Source of the DNA: Gammaproteobacteria bacterium
GTDB taxonomy: Bacteria; Pseudomonadota; Gammaproteobacteria; Steroidobacterales; Steroidobacteraceae
Direction of reading: 5' to 3'
Assembly (NCBI GenBank): GCA_030040575.1
Contig: JASHTK010000243.1
Coordinates: 1 to 36,863, forward strand
Length of the DNA stretch: 36,863 nt
The translations under genes were made by a program, and so were the position numbers. Under the pieces are notes generated by a model that had not been told where the DNA came from, ran no database searches, and saw only the letters and a list, made by a program, of their open reading frames with translations. Numbering within the stretch: the first letter of the stretch is position 1; every line of letters starts with the position of its first letter. This document shows positions 10,165 to 18,129 of this stretch, one piece after another.

Positions 10165-11497
10165 AGCCCTCTGGCGCACCACGACGTTCCGGCTCACGGT
10201 GCTCTACGGCCTGCTGTTCGCCCTCGGCACGCTCGCGCTGCTCGGCATGGTCTACGTGCAATCGGCCGTGTTCCTCACGCGCCGCGTAGATGGAATTCTG
10301 AAGACCGAGGCGGCCGGACTCGCGCGCTCGCCGCGTCCGGGGCTGCGCCAGCGGGTGAAGGAGGAGCTCCTCCTCAACGGCGACAGAACCAACATCTTCG
10401 CGCTGTTTGCGCCGGACGGCACTTGGATCGCCGGCAATCTCGGCGCCATGCCCTCCGGGCTGCGCGTGGACGGCGCGCCGCTCGAGATCCCGTCCACCCC
10501 GAGCTTTCCGGCGAGCGCACGCATCATCGCGCGGCGACTGCCCTCCGGGGAGGTGCTCGTCGTCGGGCGCGACGTGAGCCAGCTGCAGGAGATGCGCGCC
10601 ATCGTCGGCTCCGCGCTGATCCTGAGCGGCGTGTCGATCCTGCTCGTCGGGCTCGCGTGCGGCACGGCCCTCGGCATCGGACCGCTCAAGAGGCTACAGA
10701 GCCTGCAGGCGGCGGCACGGGATATCGCGCGCGGCGATCTCACGCGACGGATGCCCGCCGGACGTCGCGGCGATGAGCTCGACATGCTCGCGACCACGAT
10801 CAACCACATGATGGACGAGGTCGAGCGGCTCATGTCCGAGGTGAAGGGAGCGACCGAGACGATCGCGCACGACCTGTTGACGCCGCTGTCGCGCGCCGCG
10901 ATCCAGCTGCGCCGCCTCCAGCAAAGCCCGAGCGCCGACCCCGAGGAGCTGGCGCACGTCACGACCGGACTCAACGAGCTGCTCGATCGCTTCCACGCCA
11001 TCCTGCGCATCGCCGAGCTCGACGCACGCCAGCGCCGCGCGGGTTTCGCGCGCGTCGACCTCGCCCAAGTGATCGCGCCGATCGAGGACCTCTATCAGCC
11101 GCTTGCCGAGGCCGGAGGCGTGCGGCTGTTGACGGATCGAGGGCCGCCGGCCCTCGTCGAGGCCGATCCGAAGCTGCTGTTCGAGGCGGTCTGCAATCTG
11201 GTCGACAACGCGATCAAATTCGCGGGCGGCGGAAGCACGGTGCGAGTGCGGCTCGGACCCGATCCTGCGGCGCCGCGGATCATCGTCCAGGATGACGGCC
11301 CAGGGATCGCCGCCGACAAGCGCGCGGCTGTGCTGCAGCGTTTCTATCGCGCGGATCGCCATCGGCCGATTCCCGGCTCGGGGCTTGGATTGAGCGTCGT
11401 CGCGGCCATCGTGCGCCTGCACGGCTTCGAGCTCACGCTCGAGGACGCCGATCCGGGGCTGCGAGCGGTCATCGACTGCCGCGCACACTCCGCTTAG
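10154..11497 (+). CDS. Sensor histidine kinase, HAMP type
   Basis: 447 residues with TM1 at about 13-36, a periplasmic sensor of about 110 residues, TM2 at about 150-175, HAMP at about 176-228, phospho-acceptor H239 in IAHDLLTPLSR, N-box NLVDNAIKF (348-356), G1 DDGPGIA (380-386) and G2 GSGLGL (408-413). All catalytic elements are present. The sensor domain carries no signature I can name, so the stimulus is unknown. It is the cognate partner of the response regulator whose 3' end it overlaps. Confidence 0.92.
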   Translation: MQFRALWRTTTFRLTVLYGLLFALGTLALLGMVYVQSAVFLTRRVDGILKTEAAGLARSPRPGLRQRVKEELLLNGDRTNIFALFAPDGTWIAGNLGAMPSGLRVDGAPLEIPSTPSFPASARIIARRLPSGEVLVVGRDVSQLQEMRAIVGSALILSGVSILLVGLACGTALGIGPLKRLQSLQAAARDIARGDLTRRMPAGRRGDELDMLATTINHMMDEVERLMSEVKGATETIAHDLLTPLSRAAIQLRRLQQSPSADPEELAHVTTGLNELLDRFHAILRIAELDARQRRAGFARVDLAQVIAPIEDLYQPLAEAGGVRLLTDRGPPALVEADPKLLFEAVCNLVDNAIKFAGGGSTVRVRLGPDPAAPRIIVQDDGPGIAADKRAAVLQRFYRADRHRPIPGSGLGLSVVAAIVRLHGFELTLEDADPGLRAVIDCRAHSA

Positions 11498-11531
11498 CGC
11501 CGCCCGTCCAAAGAGATTCCACCGCATGGCT

Positions 11532-11577
11532 CGGGCGGCATTCGATGGCCGCCCGGGCGCGCCCGCGCGGGCGCGCC
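11532..11577. terminator. Tandem GC-rich palindromes after the kinase gene
   Basis: CGGGCGGC (11532-11539) pairs with GCCGCCCG (11548-11555). It is followed directly by a 22-nt perfect palindrome at 11556-11577 built from GGCGCGCC ends. Neither has a T tract. They begin 35 nt after the kinase stop and probably end or stabilise the two-component transcript; a protein-binding role is possible. Confidence 0.4.
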
Positions 11578-11620
11578 GGCGCGGATTGGCGGGCATACAA
11601 CGGCTGATACCGCGGGACGC

Positions 11621-11679
11621 AACTATAACCGCCTTGTCACCGAGTCTGTACCGACTTCATAACCCGCGATCCTTAGCAT
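11621..11679 (+). promoter_or_regulatory. Array of four 11-bp repeats plus -10 (porin promoter)
   Basis: Four directly repeated 11-bp units start at 11621, 11632, 11643 and 11654. Their last four bases are ACCG, ACCG, ACCG and AACC; unit 2 is ccttgtcaccg. Exactly 9 nt after the fourth unit comes TAGCAT (11674-11679), a plausible -10 element, and there is no -35 hexamer. The predicted transcript starts near 11686. The same layout recurs at four other promoters in this window, which is the main reason to trust it. The identity of the binding protein is inferred only. Confidence 0.75.
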
Positions 11680-11685
11680 TTCTCC

Positions 11686-11966
11686 CCGATCGGACGGGTG
11701 CGCGGGGAATGAGCCCGCGTGTCCGGACCGTGCCGTCGGGCTGAAAACGAATCAACGAGTCTCGAACCTTTGCATGTCAACGAAACGTTGCGCAACTCGG
11801 CCGCAACACAGCGAATCGCATGGCCCTGCGCACGGCGCCACCTCGCGCCGCTCGCCACCGGAGGGCATGCGTTCGACTCCGTGAACAGGCGAAGAGCCTC
11901 GCTCGGTCGATAACGGCGCGCCGCGAATGGCGCGCCCTCACTCAAATCATTCTGGAGCACTTCACC
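11686..11966 (+). other. Long 5' leader of the porin gene
   Basis: If transcription starts just after the -10 element, the porin mRNA has a leader of about 280 nt. It contains a possible 11-codon leader peptide (11709-11744, MSPRVRTVPSG). Just upstream of the Shine-Dalgarno region is a hairpin made of two copies of the self-complementary octamer GGCGCGCC (11915-11922 and 11929-11936) around the loop GCGAAT. I recognise no known riboswitch. The leader may allow post-transcriptional control of the porin. Confidence 0.4.
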
Positions 11967-13211
11967 ATGCGCAAACAGACCCTCAAGGCAGTCATGATCG
12001 GCGGTTGCGCCGCCGCGACAACTGCCTTCCTCGCACCGGTCGCATTCGCCGTGGAACTCGGAGACAACACCACGCTCGGAGGCCAGGTGTTCTCCGACCT
12101 CAGTTACATCAATCTGCAGAACGATAACTCGAAGGGGGTCCCGGTCGAGACGCAGCCGGATGGCACGGGCTTCGACGTGAAGCGCTTCTACCTCATCGTC
12201 AACCACACCTTCAACGACATCTGGTCCGCGGATCTCACGACGGACGCCCAGTACGCCACCGCGAGCACGAGCACGGTCGACACCTCGCCGACGGGCACGA
12301 CGAGCGCGCTGACGAGCCAGACGACGAGCGGCGGCGTCACGGAGGTGTTCATCAAGAAGCTCTACCTGCAGGGCGCTTTCAACAAGGCCTTCGTTCTCGA
12401 CGTGGGCTCGTACACCTCCTCCTGGGCGCCGTTCGTCGAAAATCAGTACGGCTACCGCTGGATCGACAAGACCGAGACGGACCGCCTCGGACTCGCCAAC
12501 ACAGCCGACTGGGGCGCGTTTGCGACCGGTGCATTCGGCCCGGACAACATTGTGAGCTACTCCGTCGGCGCCGTGGACGGCGGCGGATACAAGAACCCGA
12601 CGCGCACCAAGTTCGTCGATCTCGACAGCCGTCTCTCCGTGCAGCCCGTCAGCTGGCTGACGCTTGGAGTCGGATTCTATGACGGCCACCTCGGTCAGAT
12701 CACCGCGTCCAACTCGAACTACCCGAACAACACGGCCACGCGCCTCGACGGGCTGGTCGCCGTCAAGTTCGCGGGCCTGCGCGTCGGTGGCGAGTATTTC
12801 GAAGCCAAGAACTTCAAGACGGTCAACAGTGCGGCGGCGGCCGTCTACGGGACCTCATCGATCGTGACGAGCTCCGGCGCGTCCCCAATCAGCGACCAGG
12901 CGGCGGGTTATTCGACGTGGGCCTCCTACGATTTCACGTCCCAATGGTCGGTATTCGCGCGTTACGACCACGCTGCCTTGAGCGAGGACGTCGCGAAAGG
13001 ACTCGAGGACGTCTACTACAACTTCGGCGTCGCGTACGCGATCTTGAAGCAGCTCGACGTGGCGCTCGTTTACAAGAACGAGAGAGTGACCGGCGGCTCG
13101 ACCTCGATCTCCGGCGCGGACGCGAACGGCTCCTACACGATCGGCGGCGCCAATGACAAAGGCGCCGGCACGTTCCGGGAGTACGGTGTGTACCTACAGT
13201 ATGGGTTCTGA
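11967..13211 (+). CDS. Outer-membrane beta-barrel porin
   Basis: 414 residues from ATG 11967, with CTGGAG 8-13 nt upstream. A clear signal peptide ends in the AFA motif at about residue 28 (LAPVAFA), followed by a mature chain with alternating polar and aromatic strands (VFSDLSYINLQ, VKRFYLIVNHTF, LRVGGEYFEAKNF). It ends in aromatic YLQYGF with C-terminal Phe, the usual BamA recognition end. The overall look is like OprP/OprO-type or carbohydrate porins, but I cannot assign a substrate. It sits downstream of an 11-bp repeat array shared with sulfate-uptake and cysB promoters, so it may be the outer-membrane entry for sulfate or a sulfur compound. That is inference. Confidence 0.85.
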   Translation: MRKQTLKAVMIGGCAAATTAFLAPVAFAVELGDNTTLGGQVFSDLSYINLQNDNSKGVPVETQPDGTGFDVKRFYLIVNHTFNDIWSADLTTDAQYATASTSTVDTSPTGTTSALTSQTTSGGVTEVFIKKLYLQGAFNKAFVLDVGSYTSSWAPFVENQYGYRWIDKTETDRLGLANTADWGAFATGAFGPDNIVSYSVGAVDGGGYKNPTRTKFVDLDSRLSVQPVSWLTLGVGFYDGHLGQITASNSNYPNNTATRLDGLVAVKFAGLRVGGEYFEAKNFKTVNSAAAAVYGTSSIVTSSGASPISDQAAGYSTWASYDFTSQWSVFARYDHAALSEDVAKGLEDVYYNFGVAYAILKQLDVALVYKNERVTGGSTSISGADANGSYTIGGANDKGAGTFREYGVYLQYGF

Positions 13212-13231
13212 CGGGCGGGCCTTACCGCCCG
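13212..13231. terminator. 7-bp hairpin directly after the porin stop
   Basis: CGGGCGG (13212-13218) and CCGCCCG (13225-13231) surround the loop GCCTTA immediately after the TGA codon. No T run follows, so termination may be incomplete and read-through into the next gene is possible. Confidence 0.45.
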
Positions 13232-13280
13232 GCATGGCGATATTCCAAAAATGTCACCGCCCACGCTGAGTCGCCGGCCC

Positions 13281-13339
13281 GATTTCGCCCGGATTGTCAC
13301 CCGGCGGCGACTGGCTTGATATCGGCGTTCCGCTAGGCT
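13281..13339 (+). promoter_or_regulatory. Array of four 11-bp repeats plus -10 (FAD protein promoter)
   Basis: Units start at 13281, 13292, 13303 and 13314 with ends CCCG, ACCC, ACTG and ATCG; unit 2 is gattgtcaccc. Exactly 9 nt later lies TAGGCT (13334-13339). An isolated TGTCACCG also lies upstream at 13252-13259. This array is more degenerate than the porin array, but spacing and -10 sequence agree. The predicted start is near 13346, inside the left arm of the ribosome-site hairpin described below. Confidence 0.62.
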
Positions 13340-13374
13340 CCTTCCTCGCGCCGACCCTCGGCGCGAGGAAGGAG
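13338..13374 (+). promoter_or_regulatory. 15-bp hairpin that buries the ribosome-binding site
   Basis: A perfect inverted repeat pairs 13338-13352 with 13360-13374 around a 7-nt loop. The right arm contains all but the last base of the Shine-Dalgarno sequence AAGGAGG (13369-13375), 7 nt before ATG 13383. In a transcript that includes both arms the ribosome site would be closed. A transcript from the array promoter (start near 13346) would lack most of the left arm and leave it open. This would block translation of read-through RNA from the porin gene, as known for some transposase genes. Confidence 0.6.
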
Positions 13375-13382
13375 GCTGCAGG

Positions 13383-14813
13383 ATGCCGCCCCACGCTGCG
13401 CGAACCATCGTCATTGTCGGCGCCGGCTTCAGCGGCACGACGGTCGCGATCAATCTGCTGCGGCTCGCCGGGAGCGAGCCGCTCACCCTGGTGCTCCTCG
13501 ACCGGGTGCGCGGAGCCCGCGGCCTCGCGTACGCCCGCCGCGAATACCCCTACCTGCTCAACGTCCCGGCCGGGCGGATGGCGGCGACCTCCGCGGAGCC
13601 CGCCGAGTTCCTGGCATTCGCTCAACGTCGCCGGCCCGGCACGACGGCCGAAGACTTCCTGCCCCGCGAGCTCTACGGGGATTACCTCGAGGACGTGGTG
13701 AGGGCCGCCGAGCTCGCCTCTCCGGCTCACGTGCGCGTCGAGCGTGTGCACGGGCAGGCGAGCTTCATCGAGTCGCAGCGCGGCGCCGCGCCGATCGCCG
13801 TACATCTTGCCGACGGGCGCAGGCTCCACGCGGATGAGGTCGTGCTCGCCCTCGGCAATCCGCCTCCGGCGCGGCTCGCGGGCGCGGAGGGGCTATGGGG
13901 CTGCCCTGGCTACGTCGACGACCCGTGGCGCGAGCCGCCCGCCTTCCGTCCGGGCGAGAAGGTGCTCGTGGTCGGCACGGGCCTCACGATGGCGGATGTC
14001 GTTCTCGCCGGATCCGCTTGCGCCCCGAGCGCCGTCACCCATGCGATCTCCCGCCACGGCCTGCTGCCGCTCGCCCAGACCGCCCTGCGCCACACGCCGA
14101 TCGAGGCGGATGCGCGGGCCGTGCTGCACGCGGCATCGCTCTCGATGCGCCGCCTGTGGCGCGCGGTCCGCGCGCTGGTCGAGCACCTGGAGCGCCGCGG
14201 CGCAGACTGGCGCGAGTCCGTGACGCTTGTGCGCAATCTCGCGCCCGCCCTGTGGCAGCGCATGCCTCTCCGCGAGCGGCGCCGCTTTCTCCGGCACGCG
14301 CGCGCCTACTGGGAAGTCCATCGACACCGGCTGCCGGATCGCACCGCGGCCGGGCTCGATGAGCTGAGGAGGCAGGAGCGGCTGCACGTGCACGCCGGTC
14401 GGATCGTCGCGCTCGAGCGCGCCCACGGGCGAATCCGCGTGGACTGGCGTGCGCGCGGCGCGGAGCGCCTCTCGACTTTATGGGTCGATCGAGTGATCAA
14501 CTGCACCGGACCGGATTACGACGCGCGTCGCTCGCGCGATCCGCTGCTGCGGTCGCTCCTCGCGCAAGGCCTCGCGGTGGCGGACGGCCTCGGGCTCGGA
14601 CTGCGCACCGGCGCGCATGGCGCGCTGATCGATGCGCGCGGCCAGGCGGCCGGCCATCTGTACTACGTCGGCCCGATGCTGCGCGCCGACCACTGGGAGA
14701 CGACGGCGGTCCAGGAGCTGCGCGGACACGCCGAGCGCCTGGCGCGCCATCTGACGGCGCCGAGCGCGGGGCGAAGACTCCCGATCGCCGAGGCCCTCAC
14801 TGCCCCGCCGTGA
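13383..14813 (+). CDS. FAD/NAD(P)-binding oxidoreductase-like protein
   Basis: 476 residues with an ideal AAGGAGG site. N-terminal dinucleotide-binding motif GAGFSG at 13-18 ([17 protein letters not shown]), then [11 protein letters not shown], which resembles the NAD_binding_9 type of FAD-NAD(P)-binding proteins. A second Rossmann glycine motif, [10 protein letters not shown], lies around 196-205, and INCTGPDYD lies near the C-terminal third. These features suggest a flavoprotein using NAD(P)H. Substrate is unknown; homologues are often unassigned. It is preceded by an 11-bp repeat array and converges with sbp, overlapping its 3' end by 17 nt. Context suggests a redox step in sulfur compound use, but nothing in the sequence proves it. 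Confidence 0.85.
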   Translation: MPPHAARTIVIVGAGFSGTTVAINLLRLAGSEPLTLVLLDRVRGARGLAYARREYPYLLNVPAGRMAATSAEPAEFLAFAQRRRPGTTAEDFLPRELYGDYLEDVVRAAELASPAHVRVERVHGQASFIESQRGAAPIAVHLADGRRLHADEVVLALGNPPPARLAGAEGLWGCPGYVDDPWREPPAFRPGEKVLVVGTGLTMADVVLAGSACAPSAVTHAISRHGLLPLAQTALRHTPIEADARAVLHAASLSMRRLWRAVRALVEHLERRGADWRESVTLVRNLAPALWQRMPLRERRRFLRHARAYWEVHRHRLPDRTAAGLDELRRQERLHVHAGRIVALERAHGRIRVDWRARGAERLSTLWVDRVINCTGPDYDARRSRDPLLRSLLAQGLAVADGLGLGLRTGAHGALIDARGQAAGHLYYVGPMLRADHWETTAVQELRGHAERLARHLTAPSAGRRLPIAEALTAPP

Positions 14814-15831
14814 TCTGGTCGAAGATGCCGCCCTCGTCGAATTGCTCCCGCTGCACCTGCGCCCAGCCCCCGAAATCGGCGATCGTGACGAGGCGCACCT
14901 GCGGAAACTCCGCCGCATGCTCGGCTGCGACCTCCGGGTCCCGCGGCCGATAGAAGTGGCGCGCGATGATCTCCTGAGCCTCCTTGCTGTAGAGGTATTC
15001 GAGGTACGCCTGCGCGAGCTCGCGGGTGCCGTGACGCAAGACCACCTCGTCCACGACGGCGACGCACGGCTCCGCGAGGATGCTGATCGAGGGGACGACG
15101 ATCTGCAGGTCCTGCGTTCCCTCCTCCTCGATGGCAAGGTGCGCCTCGTTCTCCCACGCGAGCAGCACATCCCCGATACCGCGCTGGACGAACGTCCCGG
15201 TCGCGTCCCGCGCGCCCGTGTCCATCACCGGGACGTGCTGGTAGAGCTCGCGCACGAATTGCCTTGCGGTCGCTGCGTTGCCTCCGGGCTGGTGCAGCGC
15301 CCACGCCCAGGCGGCAAGATAATTCCAGCGCGCACCGCCCGAGGTCTTCGGGTTCGGCGTGATGACCTGCACGCCGGGCCTGATGAGATCGCCCCAGTCG
15401 TGAATGCCCTTCGGGTTGCCCCGCCTCACGAGGAACACGATCGTCGAGGTGTACGGTGCGCTGTCATCCGGCAACCGGCTCTGCCAGTTGAGCGGCAGCA
15501 GCTTGCCCCGCGTCGCGATGGCGTCGATGTCGCCCGCGAGCGCGAGCGTCACGACATCGGCCGGCAGGCCCGCGATGACCGACTGGGCCTGCTTGGCGGA
15601 GCCGCCGTGCGACATCTCGACCCGCAGGATCTGTCCGGTCTTCGCGCGCCAGTAGCGCGCGAACGCGGCGTTGTAGTCGCGGTACAGCTCCCGCGTCGGA
15701 TCGTAGGACACGTTGAGGAGGGTCACGGTGTCGGCCGCCCGTGCCACCGTCGGCGTCACGATCGCGGCTGAAGCCGCGGTCAGCAGCGCGCAGGCCGCGG
15801 CACCGTGGAGGAGGGAGCTAAATCTTCGCAT
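14797..15831 (-). CDS. sbp: Periplasmic sulfate-binding protein of an ABC transporter
   Basis: 344 residues from ATG 15831. Signal peptide to about residue 33 (ending VARAAD), then family signatures: [62 protein letters not shown] and [20 protein letters not shown]. These identify Sbp/CysP-type sulfate or thiosulfate binding with confidence. An upstream in-frame start (15891) would place 20 unneeded residues before the signal peptide. No permease or ATPase genes (cysTWA) are adjacent, so this is an orphan binding protein that must use a transporter encoded elsewhere. Its promoter carries an 11-bp repeat array. Its 3' end overlaps the convergent FAD gene by 17 nt. Confidence 0.95.
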   Translation of the reverse strand: MRRFSSLLHGAAACALLTAASAAIVTPTVARAADTVTLLNVSYDPTRELYRDYNAAFARYWRAKTGQILRVEMSHGGSAKQAQSVIAGLPADVVTLALAGDIDAIATRGKLLPLNWQSRLPDDSAPYTSTIVFLVRRGNPKGIHDWGDLIRPGVQVITPNPKTSGGARWNYLAAWAWALHQPGGNAATARQFVRELYQHVPVMDTGARDATGTFVQRGIGDVLLAWENEAHLAIEEEGTQDLQIVVPSISILAEPCVAVVDEVVLRHGTRELAQAYLEYLYSKEAQEIIARHFYRPRDPEVAAEHAAEFPQVRLVTIADFGGWAQVQREQFDEGGIFDQITAGQ

Positions 15832-15889
15832 GACAGGTTCCATCGCGAGTCGAGCGATCTGCGGCGGCGCGCCGTTGCGCCATCCGCGC

Positions 15890-15949
15890 AAGCTAGATCG
15901 GATCCGGTGACAAAGTCAGTCTGCGCGCGGTGACAAACCGGTCGCGGAC
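15890..15949 (-). promoter_or_regulatory. Array of four 11-bp repeats plus -10 (sbp promoter)
   Basis: Read on the minus strand, units begin at 15949, 15938, 15927 and 15915 with ends ACCG, ACCG, ACTG and ACCG; unit 2 is gtttgtcaccg. One extra base (15916) separates units 3 and 4. After unit 4 there are exactly 9 nt and then TAGCTT (15890-15895 on the reverse strand). The predicted start is near 15883, giving a leader of about 50 nt. Because sbp is a firm sulfate-uptake gene, this site ties the array to sulfur supply. Confidence 0.75.
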
Positions 15950-15950
15950 C

Positions 15951-15993
15951 GCGCGGCGGAGCGCCGCGCCGAGCGCTGCGCCTCGAGCGAGGC
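15951..15993 (-). terminator. Two GC hairpins after the secreted unknown gene
   Basis: Directly after the stop of the minus-strand gene at 15994 come GCCTCG and CGAGGC (15980-15993). These are followed by GCGCGGCG (15951-15958) pairing with CGCCGCGC (15962-15969) around a 3-nt loop. Neither has a T run. They insulate the sbp promoter array, which begins 2 nt further on, from the upstream gene. Confidence 0.45.
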
Positions 15994-16482
15994 TCACTCC
16001 TCGGGCGCGTGCGGATCGATGATCCGGATCGGCAGGTCCCAGTGCGCCTCGACCAGCTTCCAGCGCTCGTTCTCCTCGCGACGCAGCGTCTTGCGGTCCG
16101 GAAAGAGCTGGCGCTCGATCACGCTCTCCTGCTCCGGAGCGAGGATGTTCTTGTACACGATCAAGACAGTGTAGTCCCAGCGCTCATCCTCGCTCGTGTG
16201 CAGGCGGGGCCGGTAAATCGTGTAGCTCAGCACATCCCCGAGCTGCTTCTCCCGATCGAGGATCCGCAGCTGGTACTTCTTGAACCGATCGAGGAACTCA
16301 TCGGCGTAGCCCCACTTGACCTTGTAGACCCATTCGACGATGTAGGGCTGCGTGAGGGCGGGCGAGTCCTGAGCCGCGGACGGCGGCGCCGCTGCGATCG
16401 CACCCATCGCGCCGAGCGATGCGACGCCCCAGAGCAAGCGGCGCACGACGCCGCGTAACCGAGACGAACCGTGCCTCATCAT
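15994..16482 (-). CDS. Secreted hypothetical protein
   Basis: 162 residues from ATG 16482, with GGGGAG 9 nt upstream. Arg-rich n-region, hydrophobic core and AQDSPA cleavage region at about 38 indicate export. The mature part begins YIVEWVYKVKWGYADEFLDRFKKYQLRILDREKQLGDVLSYTIYRP and later has ERWDYTVLIVYKN, a beta-alpha-beta pattern that recalls dimeric alpha-beta-barrel proteins; this is only an impression of fold. No catalytic signature is visible and I do not recognise the family. It precedes sbp in the same direction but hairpins and a separate promoter lie between. Confidence 0.75.
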   Translation of the reverse strand: MMRHGSSRLRGVVRRLLWGVASLGAMGAIAAAPPSAAQDSPALTQPYIVEWVYKVKWGYADEFLDRFKKYQLRILDREKQLGDVLSYTIYRPRLHTSEDERWDYTVLIVYKNILAPEQESVIERQLFPDRKTLRREENERWKLVEAHWDLPIRIIDPHAPEE

Positions 16483-16717
16483 CCGAGTGAACTCCCCTGC
16501 GGCGAGCGTGCGGCCGAGCGGCGCATCTTAGAACGCGCCCCGCCGCTCATCAATGGAGGGGACACGCCATCCATCGAGGTGATGCGCCGCGATCGATACG
16601 CGTCCGTTATAGCGACATGAACAAACGGCAGTTCCCGGACGCCGCCCGCTGTCCTACTCTCGGTCGGGACGCTCCCCCGGCGCTCCTTACAGGAATTCCC
16701 GCTGCTCGAGTCCGACC

Positions 16718-16921
16718 ATGCACGACTGCGCTCAGCCCTGCCGCGTCATTGACCTCGCGGAATATCGCGCGCGGCGCGTGGCGCGCGCCTCAACCGCGCC
16801 GCCCGCCCGCTACGTGCTGTGGTATCCCGGAGTCGGGTTTTTCGGGCCGCACCCGCCTCGCTCCGCGCAGCGCGACTCGGAGCGCGGATTCGCCGCCGAG
16901 CGCTTCGAGCGCCGGCCCTAG
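16718..16921 (+). CDS. Small hypothetical protein
   Basis: 67 residues starting MHDCAQPCRVIDLAEYRARR. The short VIDLAEYRARR motif near the N-terminus is of a kind seen in many small proteobacterial proteins of unknown role. It ends 27 nt before the XRE-cupin regulator and could be co-transcribed with it. There is no strong ribosome-binding site, and an overlapping frame (16617-16952) is also open, so coding status is uncertain. Confidence 0.4.
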   Translation: MHDCAQPCRVIDLAEYRARRVARASTAPPARYVLWYPGVGFFGPHPPRSAQRDSERGFAAERFERRP

Positions 16922-16948
16922 CCTCACGGGGGTCGGCCCGGGGAGACG

Positions 16949-17602
16949 ATGAAGCAGGCCGCGCCGGTGCCGGGCACGAGGAAAGGCGAAGCGCCACCGC
17001 CGAAGGACCCAGGCCCACCCCATCGACCTCACGATGCGGGAATCGGCGCGGTCGTCGGCGGACGGCTGAAGCACCTGCGCGAGCAAGCCGATCTCTCGCT
17101 CGAGCAGCTCTCGCGGCTCTCGCACGTGAGCCGCGGAATGCTGAACCAGATCGAGCTCGGGCGCAGCGTGCCGACCGTCACCGTGCTCGCGCGGATCGCC
17201 GAGGCCTTTGAGCTCCCCGTCTCGGTCTTCTTGACGCGCGAGAGCGCCGACAGCCTTCAGGTCCTCAAGCTGAGCGAGGCAAACGTGCTGCGCTCGGCGG
17301 ACGGCCGGTTTACCTCACGCGCGCTCTTCCCTTTTCGCGGCGCGCGTAAGACGGAATTCTACGAGCTCAAGCTGCAACCCGGCTGCAACCATCGCAGTGC
17401 CGCGCACGGCAGCGGAACGACGGAGAACCTCGTGGTCGCAAGCGGCACGGTGGAGATCGAGGTCGCGTCGGCTACGTATGCGCTCGCCGCGGGCGATGCC
17501 ATCCACTTCGCCGCCGACGTGCCGCATGGCTACCGCAATCGCGGATCGGACGCCGCGGTCGCCTACCTCGTAATGGCCTATCCGCAGTCCGTGACGTACT
17601 GA
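16949..17602 (+). CDS. XRE-family transcription factor with C-terminal cupin
   Basis: 217 residues, GGGGAG 4 nt before ATG. A helix-turn-helix domain at about 35-92 (GGRLKHLREQADLSLEQLSRLSHVSRGMLNQIELGRSVPTV, written here in part: VSRGMLNQIELG) is followed by a cupin-2 barrel at about 130-212 with GDAIHFAADVPHGYRN. This is the architecture of small-molecule-responsive repressors such as PuuR-like and SutR-like proteins; E. coli SutR (YdcN) acts in sulfur use, so the sulfur setting is suggestive. The ligand is not predictable. It converges with the Met/Cys-rich gene, leaving only 10 nt between stops. Confidence 0.88.
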   Translation: MKQAAPVPGTRKGEAPPPKDPGPPHRPHDAGIGAVVGGRLKHLREQADLSLEQLSRLSHVSRGMLNQIELGRSVPTVTVLARIAEAFELPVSVFLTRESADSLQVLKLSEANVLRSADGRFTSRALFPFRGARKTEFYELKLQPGCNHRSAAHGSGTTENLVVASGTVEIEVASATYALAAGDAIHFAADVPHGYRNRGSDAAVAYLVMAYPQSVTY

Positions 17603-17612
17603 GCCTGCCGGC

Positions 17613-18113
17613 TCAGTGAGTGCAGACCATCACCGGCACGGCACCGCACATCATCGTCATCGGCATGCCGCAGCTCATCATGCGGGTCATGGTCTCGCAG
17701 CACATCTTCAGCATGTCCATGCTCATCATGCCGGTCGGGGTCATCATGCAGGTCATGCCGTGAGCGCCCATCTCGCAGCTCATCGCCGGCATCATCGCCA
17801 TCCCGCAGCAGCTCATCATCGGCATCCCCGCGCAGGCGAGCGAGCACGGCGTGCCGCTCTTCATCATGCCCGCGAGCATGGCGCACATGTCCTTCATCAT
17901 CTCCAGGGTGCCGCCCTCCCCCGGCATCATCACGCACTTCATGCCCTTCTCGGTCATCGAGCAGGTCATGCGGCACGCCATCGGCACCATCATCGGCACC
18001 GGCATCGACATCGGCATGGGCATTGGCATGGCGGACATCATGCTCATCGGGGACATCGGGGTTTGCATGCGGGCGGCGGTCGTCATGGCGGCTCTCCAGT
18101 CATCGAGGCTCAT
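17613..18113 (-). CDS. Extreme Met/Cys-rich small protein
   Basis: 166 residues, of which I count 50 Met (30 percent) and 15 Cys (9 percent). After an ordinary N-terminus (MSLDDWRAAM) comes a run of Met-Pro/Met-Ser repeats. Two similar modules follow: TCSMTEKGMKCVMMP with TLEMMKDMCAMLAGMM, and SCEMGAHGMTCMMTP with SMDMLKMCCETMTRMM. The duplication, the sensible placement of acidic and basic residues, and a consensus promoter directly upstream show that this strand is coding; the opposite strand shows a His-rich mirror because CAT is the complement of ATG. No signal peptide is evident. Possible roles are Cu(I) or other soft-metal binding, a methionine-based oxidant sink, or a sulfur store. None is proven. 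Confidence 0.78.
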   Translation of the reverse strand: MSLDDWRAAMTTAARMQTPMSPMSMMSAMPMPMPMSMPVPMMVPMACRMTCSMTEKGMKCVMMPGEGGTLEMMKDMCAMLAGMMKSGTPCSLACAGMPMMSCCGMAMMPAMSCEMGAHGMTCMMTPTGMMSMDMLKMCCETMTRMMSCGMPMTMMCGAVPVMVCTH

Positions 18114-18129
18114 AACTCAATCGACTAAC

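Noticed and set aside
11635-11641. TGTCA repeats read as a classical phosphate (Pho) box
   Set aside because: Unit spacing and -10 distance match PhoB sites, but the units end in CCG instead of AT-rich bases and the recognisable target genes are for sulfur, not phosphate. PhoB-type binding is kept only as a hypothesis.
11773-11883. 36-codon ORF in the porin leader (MSTKRCATRP start), considered as a Cys-sensing leader peptide
   Set aside because: Only one Cys codon, no ribosome site and no terminator/antiterminator pair that I can see.
17616-18128. His-rich plus-strand frame of 170 codons that could look like a metal-binding protein
   Set aside because: It is the mirror of the Met-rich gene, since CAT is the reverse complement of ATG; promoter position and the internal protein duplication support the minus strand.
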